From assembly GCA_028718065.1 (NCBI GenBank), contig JAQUMP010000077.1:1-10287 (forward strand): 10,287 bases of DNA. The letters are read 5' to 3'. Made by a program: the position numbers and the translations under genes. Each line of letters starts with the position of its first letter. Positions within the stretch are counted from its first letter, which is position 1. This document shows positions 1 to 5,240 of this stretch, in pieces. The notes under the pieces were generated by a model. That model was not told the DNA's origin and ran no database searches. It saw only the letters and a list, made by a program, of their open reading frames with translations. Origin of the DNA: Chitinivibrionales bacterium (GTDB taxonomy: Bacteria > Fibrobacterota > Chitinivibrionia > Chitinivibrionales > FEN-1185).

Positions 1-2
1 TT

Positions 3-740
3 GGGTCCAAGGTAAATTTCGCGGGTAATTATCAATATGGCAATTTAGATATCATGCGGTTTTTCGGCCGCAGCGCTTGGCTTTATGGCTTTCTCCTGCC
101 GATGTATTCTGGGGGCAGAGACACTTTTCAATATAACTTGGCCGCATCCGCCTTGACAATGGGTCTTATCCCGGCGGGCTTTTATGCGGGGTATAAGTTA
201 GTTCAAGGTCATGATTATTCCTCGGGTCGGGGATTTTTCATAGAAACTACCGGTATCATGGGCGGGCTTACCGGCTGGCTTCTCCCAACCCTGTTTAACG
301 CAAATTTCGACAGCACGGCCGACCGCAGGATAATTATCTCCTCCATTTTTGCCGGACATATCCTCGGCACGGCGCTCGGATTTAAATACGAAGAGCAGAA
401 TTCCTACACTTTTTTTCAGGGAGTTTTTACCGCCTTTTCCGCCGGCTGCGGAAGCGCGATCGGCCTGAGTATTCCTCTTCTGGCCCACGCGGATTCGTCA
501 AAACCCTATATTATCGCCGGCCTTATCGGCGGTTGGGGCGGACTTTTTGCCGGTGAATATTTAGCTAAATCCCTGTTCGAAATAACCGGCCATGACCAGA
601 AACAATCCCATCTCGATATTTCATTTCCCCTCGCTTACGAGTGGCCGTCCCTTTTGCAAACGATCGGCGCCGGGAGCAACCGCAAATTTATTTTACCGGA
701 CCGGCGCGTGGATATCCTGCAGGCGACGCTCAATTTTTAA
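3..740 (+). CDS. C-terminal part of a glycine-rich polytopic membrane protein (5' partial)
   Basis: The reading frame is open from the left edge of the window, giving 245 visible residues. An internal ATG at 54 has no ribosome binding site, so the real start is probably upstream of the window. Several hydrophobic, glycine- and alanine-rich stretches look like membrane segments: around MGLIPAGFYAGYKL, GIMGGLTGWLLPTLF, IFAGHILGTALGF, GVFTAFSAGCGSAIGLSIPLL and YIIAGLIGGWGGLFAGEYLA. They are separated by short polar links, and a roughly 50-residue polar tail follows the last one. I do not recognise a family and see no catalytic motif. The gene ends about 100 bases before the tRNA pair with no obvious terminator between. 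It is confidently protein coding, judging by its length, frame and regular hydrophobic pattern. Its function is unknown. Confidence 0.7.
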   Translation, partial: GSKVNFAGNYQYGNLDIMRFFGRSAWLYGFLLPMYSGGRDTFQYNLAASALTMGLIPAGFYAGYKLVQGHDYSSGRGFFIETTGIMGGLTGWLLPTLFNANFDSTADRRIIISSIFAGHILGTALGFKYEEQNSYTFFQGVFTAFSAGCGSAIGLSIPLLAHADSSKPYIIAGLIGGWGGLFAGEYLAKSLFEITGHDQKQSHLDISFPLAYEWPSLLQTIGAGSNRKFILPDRRVDILQATLNF

Positions 741-837
741 TAATCCCGGATCATCCCCGCCGGCGCCGTGACTGTTGTTTCCTTAATGTATATTTATATG
801 CTTTAATATAACTTTGCAAAACAAGGACTATCTTTTC

Positions 838-911
838 CGGGGTGTAGCGCAGTCTGGTAGCGCACCTGCCTTGGGCGCAGGTTGTCGCAGGTTCGAATCC
901 TGTCACCCCGA
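838..911 (+). tRNA. tRNA-Pro (anticodon TGG)
   Basis: A full cloverleaf can be drawn. The acceptor stem CGGGGTG (838-844) pairs with CACCCCG (904-910), and A911 is the discriminator. The D arm is GCGC/GCGC. The anticodon stem CCTGC/GCAGG encloses the loop CTTGGGC, which places TGG at the anticodon and reads CCA proline codons. The T stem GCAGG/CCTGT encloses the TTCGAAT loop. CCA is not encoded, so it must be added enzymatically. The gene lies 10 bases upstream of tRNA-Arg and is probably cotranscribed with it. Confidence 0.96.
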
Positions 912-921
912 TTCTCTTTTT

Positions 922-974
<53 letters not shown>

Positions 975-995
<21 letters not shown>

Positions 996-1060
996 CGAAA
1001 AATAAAGGCCTGTTTCCTGGTGGATTTCATAGGGAAACGGGCTTTTTTTATTTTGACAAA
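975..1060 (+). repeat. Left copy of a direct repeat: tRNA-Arg 3' end plus terminator (putative att site)
   Basis: This stretch covers the tRNA-Arg T loop and 3' acceptor arm, the terminator hairpin and a following TTTTGACAAA. It aligns with 1832-1915. By eye the two copies differ by about seven substitutions and four single-base gaps. The best conserved block is the tRNA 3' end, ATTCCCGAAAGGCACACG (980-997 and 1837-1854), which is identical in both. Duplication of a tRNA 3' end on either side of a foreign segment is the classic footprint of tyrosine-recombinase integration. That this is such a footprint is inference, since no integrase remains here. Confidence 0.75.
1008..1049 (+). terminator. 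Intrinsic terminator of the tRNA-Pro/tRNA-Arg unit
   Basis: The arms GCCTGTTTCC (1008-1017) and GGAAACGGGC (1033-1042) form a ten-pair stem with one G-T pair. Seven T residues follow directly (1043-1049). It begins 12 bases after the tRNA-Arg 3' end. A weaker copy of the same hairpin lies at 1863-1905. Confidence 0.88.
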
Positions 1061-1082
1061 GTAGAAAGCCCGCCTTTTTCCT

Positions 1083-1140
1083 AAATACGCCCAAATACCC
1101 CAAGTGTACAAGTAAATTGGTACACTCATTGGTACACCCC
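1083..1140. repeat. Cluster of short direct repeats, possible integrase arm-type sites
   Basis: AAATAC occurs at 1083 and again at 1093, a 10-base step, each followed by a C-rich tail. ATTGGTACAC occurs at 1116-1125 and 1128-1137, a 12-base step. GTGTAC at 1104-1109 is the inverted match of GTACAC at 1120-1125. Iterated 10-12 base motifs just inside one end of a tRNA-integrated element are what arm-binding sites of tyrosine recombinases look like. Here they sit between the left tRNA repeat and the toxin-antitoxin promoter. The repeats are seen directly; their role is inferred. Confidence 0.45.
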
Positions 1141-1170
1141 CGACCTGCGGCGGCATAATAGTTTTCAAAG

Positions 1171-1210
1171 GAATTGACAATTCAACAAGAAAGTGATATA
1201 TTACTAATAT
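1171..1210. promoter_or_regulatory. Two palindromes overlapping the promoter, candidate antitoxin operators
   Basis: GAATT-GAC-AATTC (1171-1183) covers the -35 box. ATATTA-C-TAATAT (1198-1210) covers most of the -10 box and runs into the start codon. XRE-type antitoxins of this class normally repress their own promoter by binding inverted repeats, so either palindrome, or both, could be the operator. Both are AT-rich, so chance symmetry cannot be excluded. Confidence 0.5.
1174..1202 (+). promoter_or_regulatory. Near-consensus sigma70 promoter of the toxin-antitoxin operon
   Basis: The -35 is TTGACA (1174-1179), the spacer is 17 bases and the -10 is TATATT (1197-1202). The expected transcription start, seven bases after the -10, falls at or next to the A of the toxin ATG at 1209. 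The toxin message would therefore be leaderless, which agrees with the absence of a ribosome binding site before the ATG. Confidence 0.75.
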
Positions 1211-1475
1211 GACCTATCGAATAGACATAAGACGAAAAGCGGCCAAGAATTTGCAGAAGCTTCCGGCCGATGTAAAAAAACTGCTTTTCCTGCTTATTGA
1301 GGACTTGAAAGCGGACGGGCCGTTTCAAATATCATGGCCGAATTATTCACCGCTCGGAGATAATAAGTATCATTGCCATTTAAAGCATAGCTGGGTAGCG
1401 TGCTGGATATGGTTTAAAGACAGTTTAGAAATCGAGGTGTACTATGTTGGCAGTCGTGAAAAAGCCCCCTATTGA
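1209..1475 (+). CDS. RelE/HigB-type toxin of a type II toxin-antitoxin module
   Basis: The protein has 88 residues, the usual size for the RelE/ParE superfamily, whose RelE and HigB members are ribosome-dependent mRNA endonucleases. The N-terminus (TYRIDIRRKAAKNLQKLP) is the typical first strand and helix. A central segment WPNYSPL followed by YHCHLK and WVACW (residues 43-66) forms the sheet. The C-terminus VYYVGSREKAPY (77-88) keeps the basic residues R83 and K85 and a terminal Y88, as in many cytotoxic family members. The toxin precedes the antitoxin, the HigBA-like order, and their frames overlap by 32 bases. No ribosome binding site precedes the ATG, and the promoter predicts a leaderless mRNA. 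ParE-like gyrase poisoning is the alternative function, but the C-terminal motif favours the RelE/HigB side. Confidence 0.85.
   Translation: MTYRIDIRRKAAKNLQKLPADVKKLLFLLIEDLKADGPFQISWPNYSPLGDNKYHCHLKHSWVACWIWFKDSLEIEVYYVGSREKAPY
1434..1437 (+). promoter_or_regulatory. Ribosome binding site of the antitoxin, inside the toxin gene
   Basis: GAGG lies six bases upstream of the ATG at 1444 and supports that start. The toxin itself has no such site, so the antitoxin should be translated more efficiently than the toxin from the shared message. Confidence 0.6.
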
Positions 1476-1797
1476 ATTTTCAATTAACGGCGAGGGCGCG
1501 AAGGAAGCTATGGACTGGCTGGCCCGTAAATTTCGCTTGCAGGTCATTTCCGATACGGATGAAAAAGTCAATATCGAAGATACGGACTTTTACCATGAAA
1601 TGGAAGTGAACCGGAGCGGCAACCTTCTGGAAGCGGCGCGGCTTAAGGCCGGGCTCTCGCAGAAACAGCTTGCCGATGCTGCGGGTGTCCGCCAAACCAT
1701 GATAAGCGAATTTGAGAACGGCCGGCGTCGGATTACCGGGAAAATGGCCGGGCGCTTCGCAAAGGTGCTTAAAATAAAACGGGAAAGATTGATTTAA
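1444..1797 (+). CDS. XRE-family antitoxin
   Basis: The protein has 117 residues. A helix-turn-helix of the XRE/Cro type spans about residues 61-115: LLEAARLKAGLSQKQLADAAGV, then the recognition-helix region RQTMISEFENGRRR. The N-terminal 55 residues are acidic and are probably the toxin-binding or dimerisation part; families with this layout have a separate N-terminal toxin-neutralising segment. The start lies inside the toxin gene with a GAGG site, so translation is coupled. The gene likely represses the promoter at 1174-1202 together with the toxin. The module sits inside the segment bounded by the tRNA-Arg repeats, which indicates horizontal acquisition. Confidence 0.87.
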   Translation: MLAVVKKPPIEFSINGEGAKEAMDWLARKFRLQVISDTDEKVNIEDTDFYHEMEVNRSGNLLEAARLKAGLSQKQLADAAGVRQTMISEFENGRRRITGKMAGRFAKVLKIKRERLI

Positions 1798-1831
1798 GGA
1801 TAATTAATGTTCAATTTACAATCGTCATTGC

Positions 1832-1915
1832 GTTCTATTCCCGAAAGGCACACGGAAAACAAAGCCTGTTTCCTGGTGAGTTTTCATAGCGAAACGAGCT
1901 TTTTTATTTGACAAA
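1832..1915 (+). repeat. Right copy of the tRNA-Arg 3' end plus terminator repeat (putative att site)
   Basis: This is the partner of 975-1060. It starts in the T loop, where the loop reads TTCTATT instead of TTCGATT, contains the intact 3' acceptor arm AAGGCAC, and runs through a degenerate copy of the terminator to TTTGACAAA. No tRNA 5' half precedes it, so it is a gene fragment. It begins 35 bases after the antitoxin stop codon and marks the right edge of the inserted segment. Confidence 0.75.
1863..1905 (+). terminator. Degenerate copy of the tRNA terminator, probably ending the toxin-antitoxin transcript
   Basis: AGCCTGTTTC (1863-1872) pairs with GAAACGAGCT (1891-1900), with one mismatch and one G-T pair, followed by a T run to 1905. 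It sits about 65 bases after the antitoxin stop codon, so it is well placed to terminate that operon. It is weaker than the copy at 1008-1049. Confidence 0.6.
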
Positions 1916-1956
1916 TCGGGAAATATTAAAAGGTGTCAATTACGCAGGAATGACCG

Positions 1957-1988
1957 AAAAACGAACCGGTCACAAATTGTGACCGGTT
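1957..1988 (-). terminator. Intrinsic terminator of the minus-strand beta-barrel gene
   Basis: AACCGGTCAC (1964-1973) and GTGACCGGTT (1979-1988) form a perfect ten-pair stem with a short AT loop. On the minus strand it is followed, after CG, by a run of five T (the complement of 1957-1961). There is no T run on the plus-strand side, so it acts mainly for minus-strand transcription. It lies about 100 bases past the stop codon of the gene at 2086-2688. Confidence 0.7.
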
Positions 1989-2085
1989 TCCAAATCTTAA
2001 ACATTCGTCTATTTGCCCTTTTGCCTTTACCGAAAACGGGGTTTGGGAAAGAACCCACCGACCGTTACCCTGTCGCAGGTTTGCG

Positions 2086-2688
2086 CTACAATTTGTAAAC
2101 CACCCCGATTGTCAACCAGCCGAATCCGGAACCCTCCTCCGCAAATACGCCGAATTTAGGAGAAAAGTAGTAGCGTGTGCCAAGCAGTAACCCAAAGACC
2201 GGGTAGCTTGCTCCGGCAGAATAGCCCGAGACGCCGGTATAACCCACCGGTTGGGTTTCGCTGAAATTTACGATGGTCCAGCCCAAAGTAAGACCGCCAT
2301 AAGCATCCCATTTATCGCGCGCGGGGATTTTGTTTTTTAAATCGACCAGGTTAAATGGGTGAAATGCCGCCCGGAACATAATAGGTATATAAGTGTAGGT
2401 GTAGGACCAATTATAACCGGTATATGAATAATTGTAAGATGATCCTTCTATGCCTATGCCTCCACCGAGCGATACCAAATCATTGTATCCATATTCCATG
2501 GCGACGGCGAGAGGAGGGATCGAGGTGTTTCCATAGACACTGCCATAAAATCCCAGACCAATACCGGCTTGAGCGACCAGCATCCCCTTGCCATAGCATC
2601 CATCACTGCCCGCAAGAACCGTGGCAGACGCTGTAAACAGTGCGGCAAACAATATAACGGTTGTTGAGGTCAGGCTGCGCTTTCTCAT
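2086..2688 (-). CDS. Small predicted outer-membrane beta-barrel protein
   Basis: The protein has 200 residues. A clear Sec signal peptide covers residues 1-26: basic MRKR, hydrophobic TTVILFAALFTA, then a VLA cleavage site before GSDG. The mature part alternates polar and aromatic/hydrophobic residues with many Gly and Tyr, typical of transmembrane beta strands, such as GIGLGFYGSVYG, AVAMEYGY, DAYGGLTLGWTIV, VFGLLLGTRYYF and WLTIGVVYKL at the C-terminus. FSPKFGVFAEEG resembles the last-strand region of OmpA-like or OMP_b-brl proteins. A Tyr/Ser-rich stretch (residues 83-100) probably belongs to a loop and adjacent strand. AAGGAAG lies six bases before the ATG (complement of 2694-2700), which supports the start. 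The gene appears to be monocistronic with its own terminator. The specific role cannot be told; a porin-like or surface structural protein is possible. Confidence 0.75.
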   Translation of the reverse strand: MRKRSLTSTTVILFAALFTASATVLAGSDGCYGKGMLVAQAGIGLGFYGSVYGNTSIPPLAVAMEYGYNDLVSLGGGIGIEGSSYNYSYTGYNWSYTYTYIPIMFRAAFHPFNLVDLKNKIPARDKWDAYGGLTLGWTIVNFSETQPVGYTGVSGYSAGASYPVFGLLLGTRYYFSPKFGVFAEEGSGFGWLTIGVVYKL

Positions 2689-2693
2689 GGTGT

Positions 2694-2700
2694 CTTCCTT
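2694..2700 (-). promoter_or_regulatory. Strong ribosome binding site of the beta-barrel gene
   Basis: AAGGAAG on the minus strand is five to six bases upstream of the ATG at 2688. It is one of the strongest sites in the window and fixes the start. Confidence 0.7.
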
Positions 2701-2850
2701 TCGTGCTTGAATAGCACCAGGGTTAAAATGTTTGATAGACTTTAATTATTAATGCTAAACGCAAATACCGTGCCACATATCATCTCGTTAACAGAAGATT
2801 AAGCAGGGAAATTTGAAGGAAATTTTGTCATTTTCATAAAAAGGATTTCT

Positions 2851-2888
2851 CTAAAATGAAATAGGCTTTTCTTCCATTTTAGTTTTTT
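2851..2888 (+). terminator. Orphan terminator-like hairpin in the divergent intergenic region
   Basis: CTAAAATG (2851-2858) and CATTTTAG (2875-2882) form a perfect eight-pair, AT-rich stem with a 16-base loop, followed by six T residues. No plus-strand gene lies upstream, so there is no obvious transcript for it to end. It could be a chance palindrome in AT-rich DNA, or it could stop a small RNA or antisense transcript. Confidence 0.35.
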
Positions 2889-2952
2889 AACAATCCTGGA
2901 TGTGGGTACACCCCAATCAACTTATTGATGGTTTGCGAAGCAGGCTTTACCA

Positions 2953-2981
2953 TTGACTAACAGCAATCCTGATAGTAGTTT
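2953..2981 (+). promoter_or_regulatory. Weak sigma70-like promoter for the DUF975-type gene
   Basis: TTGACT (2953-2958) is followed, after 17 bases, by TAGTTT (2976-2981). The -35 is good and the -10 poor, keeping only the first, second and last consensus bases. It would give a leader of about 55 bases before the ATG at 3045. Confidence 0.35.
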
Positions 2982-3044
2982 TAGATTTGTCAACCAAGAC
3001 GCCCGGCTGTCGCGGCGTTGAACGTTTTTAAAGGGGAGACTTTT

Positions 3045-3635
3045 ATGCTGACATCCAATATGGACCTCATGACATCCGCGCGCGCGGCGCTCAAGGGTAA
3101 AATGGGAACGCCGATGGCGGTCTTCGTTGTTTTTTTCGTGATTACGGCCGCGCTGAGCGGCATACCGAAAGTCGGCTGGCTTATAAACGCCTTGATCTGC
3201 GGCCCCCTTTCCCTCGGCCTCAATATTGCATTTCTTGCCGTTGCCCGAGGCGGGGAGATGCGTTTTAAACAATTATTTGAAGGTTTCAACTCCTTTGGAA
3301 ATGCGCTGGCAGCCTATATCGTCATGACGATCTTTATAATTTTATGGACGCTTCTGCTCATTGTTCCCGGTATTATTGCGGCGCTGGGCTACTCCCAGAC
3401 ATTTTTTATAATGGCGGATAACAGGAATATCGACGGTTTGACGGCGCTGCGTAAGAGCAAAGAAATGATGCGGGGGTATAAAACCAAACTCTTCTACCTG
3501 TGCTGTCGTTTTATCGGGTGGTTTCTGCTGGGTATTATTACCCTTGGTGTCGGCTTTTTATGGATTGCTCCCTATTTTCTTGCAAGCATGGCAAAATTTT
3601 ATGATGATGTAAAGGCGGCGCAACCACAGGTGTAA
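3045..3635 (+). CDS. DUF975-type integral membrane protein
   Basis: The ATG at 3045 is preferred because AAGGGGAG (3031-3038) lies six bases upstream. An in-frame ATG at 3018 has no such site. This gives 196 residues. Hydrophobic segments lie at about 22-40, 46-66, 86-106, 107-124 and 150-182. Recognisable family features are the opening S-A-R-A-A-L-K-G-K, the segment IPKVGWLINALICGPLSLGL, a cytoplasmic RGGEMRFKQLFEGF (69-81), LLLIVPGIIAALGYS, the ADN near 125, S138 with KEMMRGYKTKLF, and the ending FIGWFLLGIITLGVGFLWIAPY. These match what I know of DUF975, a family with no established biochemical function. The gene is followed by a 140-base gap and a new promoter, so it is probably not part of the radical SAM cluster. 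Confidence 0.85.
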   Translation: MLTSNMDLMTSARAALKGKMGTPMAVFVVFFVITAALSGIPKVGWLINALICGPLSLGLNIAFLAVARGGEMRFKQLFEGFNSFGNALAAYIVMTIFIILWTLLLIVPGIIAALGYSQTFFIMADNRNIDGLTALRKSKEMMRGYKTKLFYLCCRFIGWFLLGIITLGVGFLWIAPYFLASMAKFYDDVKAAQPQV

Positions 3636-3712
3636 ACTCTTAGTTGACTTGAAAATACATTTCCCAGCAGAATGCCGCTCGCCATCCGGTTTTTATTTCA
3701 CTTTTCCAATAC

Positions 3713-3741
3713 TTGTACGACATCGCCGGAAAATGTATACT
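3713..3741 (+). promoter_or_regulatory. Candidate promoter of the radical SAM cluster
   Basis: TTGTAC (3713-3718), a 17-base spacer and TATACT (3736-3741), with TG directly before the -10. The predicted start near 3748 gives a leader of roughly 29 bases to the ATG at 3777. The -10 is strong and the -35 moderate. Confidence 0.5.
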
Positions 3742-3776
3742 TTTGAATAACGACTAAAAATGTTTTGACCGCTCCA

Positions 3777-5240
3777 ATGAAAATAACCCTGATCTATACC
3801 GGGATTTTTGAGGGCAATAACATCGTGCCGCCGCTGGGCATTCTGTATCTTGCCGCCGTCCTGGAACGCGCGGGCCATACGCTGCAAGTGCTCGATATCG
3901 ATCCGTGGATCGAACCCTATCTTAACCAGGTGGTGCATTTTGGCCCGCAACTGATCGGTATCGGGTTTCTGACTTCGGCCTATCCTCGCGCAAAGCAATG
4001 TATCGCCGACCTTAAGCAAAAACTCCCCGGCGCCCTGTATTGCTGCGGCGGCGCGCATGCCACTGCCGACCCTGCCGGCGTCCTGCGCGATTTTAAGGTG
4101 GATTTTGTGGCGGTGGGCGAAGGCGAAATGACCATGCTCGAAGCCTGCCAGCGGATAAATGCGGGGGCAGAGCTTGACAATGTCGCAGGCGTTGTTTACA
4201 ACAAAGACGGCCGTTTCGTGGACAACGGCGCACGGGAATATATCGCCGATCTTGACACCTTGCCATTGCCGGCCCGCCACCTGGTGGACTACGAACGCCG
4301 CTATTGTTCCTTTCCGGGGGTAATCCGCGGCCGATGGGTGCGCTCGACCATCCTCATGATCGGGCGCGGCTGTCCTTTTAACTGCATTTACTGCGGCGTT
4401 AAAACCGTGTTCGGCCGTACCTGCCGCCTGCGGTCGGTGGGTTCCGTGATAAGCGAACTGAGGTCCCTGGTTTCTTCCTATAAAATCCGGGGCGTTTTTT
4501 TTAACGACAGCACCTTTACCGCCAATAAAAAATGGGTGATTGACTTTTGCGAGCGGCTGCGCGCCGAAAACCTTAATTTGACCTGGGGGTGCAATGCGCG
4601 CGTGGACACGCTTTCCGCGCCGATGCTTTACGCTATGAAAAACGCGGGCTGCGTGCGGGTCGATTTTGGCGTGGAGAGCGGCTCCGACCGGGTCCTTAAA
4701 ATTTTAAACAAGGGCGTTACTCGGGAACAGGTTCTGCAAGGTTTTGCCCTGGCGCGCAAAGCCGGCCTTAAATGCGGCGCCAGTTTTATGGTGGGAAATC
4801 CCTACGAACCATCCGGCGACCTGGAGCAAACCCTTGACCTTGCAAAAAAACTCCGATCCGATTACACGGTGTTCTTTTACACCACCCCGTTTCCCGGCAC
4901 GCCCCTTTACGACATGGCACAGCGCGAAAAATGGATCGATAAAAACCCCGATTTTTCGAGCGCGTGGGCCTTTCGCGAATCGGACCTGCCCGCCATGAGC
5001 GGCGGTATGCCTCCGGCCGAACTGGTGCGTGTCCGCGCGCGCTTTCAAAACGCATTTTTTATTAAAAATTATCTCCATTGGTATAACGCCCGTATCATTT
5101 TAGTCATGGCCTGGCAGGCCCTTTCCGCCCCGTTTCTCACGCTGCGGGTATTCCGGGAAGTAATAAAACTAAGAAGGTTCGACTCGCTCGCCGAACGTTT
5201 TTTAACGCACTACCGGCTCAAACGGCTGCATTCAAAATGA
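3777..5240 (+). CDS. B12-binding-domain radical SAM protein (class B type)
   Basis: The ATG at 3777 gives MKITLIYTG, the usual first strand of the B12-binding fold. An in-frame TTG at 3765 would add four residues. Neither has a clear ribosome binding site. The protein has 487 residues. Residues 1-140 form a Rossmann-like cobalamin-binding domain (VPPLGILYLAAVLERAGH, VLDID, GGAHATADP, VAVGEGE) without the DxHxxG histidine motif, as is common in radical SAM relatives. The radical SAM domain follows with C199, C203 and C206 in GCPFNCIYCG, which ligate the 4Fe-4S cluster. Further family elements are GVFFNDSTFTANKKW, DFGVESGS and TPFPGTPLYDMA. The basic, aromatic C-terminal 70 residues may contact membrane or lipid. 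Known members include methyltransferases acting on unreactive carbon or phosphorus and ring-forming enzymes; the substrate here is unknown. The stop overlaps the next start (ATGA), so the genes are translationally coupled. Confidence 0.9.
   Translation: MKITLIYTGIFEGNNIVPPLGILYLAAVLERAGHTLQVLDIDPWIEPYLNQVVHFGPQLIGIGFLTSAYPRAKQCIADLKQKLPGALYCCGGAHATADPAGVLRDFKVDFVAVGEGEMTMLEACQRINAGAELDNVAGVVYNKDGRFVDNGAREYIADLDTLPLPARHLVDYERRYCSFPGVIRGRWVRSTILMIGRGCPFNCIYCGVKTVFGRTCRLRSVGSVISELRSLVSSYKIRGVFFNDSTFTANKKWVIDFCERLRAENLNLTWGCNARVDTLSAPMLYAMKNAGCVRVDFGVESGSDRVLKILNKGVTREQVLQGFALARKAGLKCGASFMVGNPYEPSGDLEQTLDLAKKLRSDYTVFFYTTPFPGTPLYDMAQREKWIDKNPDFSSAWAFRESDLPAMSGGMPPAELVRVRARFQNAFFIKNYLHWYNARIILVMAWQALSAPFLTLRVFREVIKLRRFDSLAERFLTHYRLKRLHSK

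Larger units (their letters stand above)
2701..3030. other. Divergent intergenic region between the beta-barrel and DUF975-type genes
   Basis: These AT-rich bases hold the promoters of two divergent genes. I see no open reading frame with a ribosome binding site on either strand and no RNA gene. Two items stand out: a hairpin with a T tract at 2851-2888, and a weak promoter-like pair at 2953-2981 facing the plus-strand gene. No convincing -35/-10 pair could be fixed for the minus-strand gene. Confidence 0.5.

Noticed and set aside
198..488. Minus-strand frame within the first membrane protein gene
   Set aside because: Low-complexity, basic translation opposite a convincing coding frame, with no ribosome binding site; a shadow frame.
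2071..2081. TGTCGCAGGTT, identical to part of the tRNA-Pro T arm at 883-893
   Set aside because: An 11-base match is expected several times by chance in 10 kb, and no other tRNA-like structure surrounds it.
2904..2914. GGGTACACCCC, resembling the GGTACACCCC of the repeat cluster near 1131
   Set aside because: The shared stretch is too short and isolated; there is no periodic array and no att-like duplication nearby.
3672..3746. A 24-codon frame (MPLAIRFLFHF...) upstream of the radical SAM cluster, considered as a precursor peptide
   Set aside because: No ribosome binding site, no leader/core features, and it runs through the predicted promoter.
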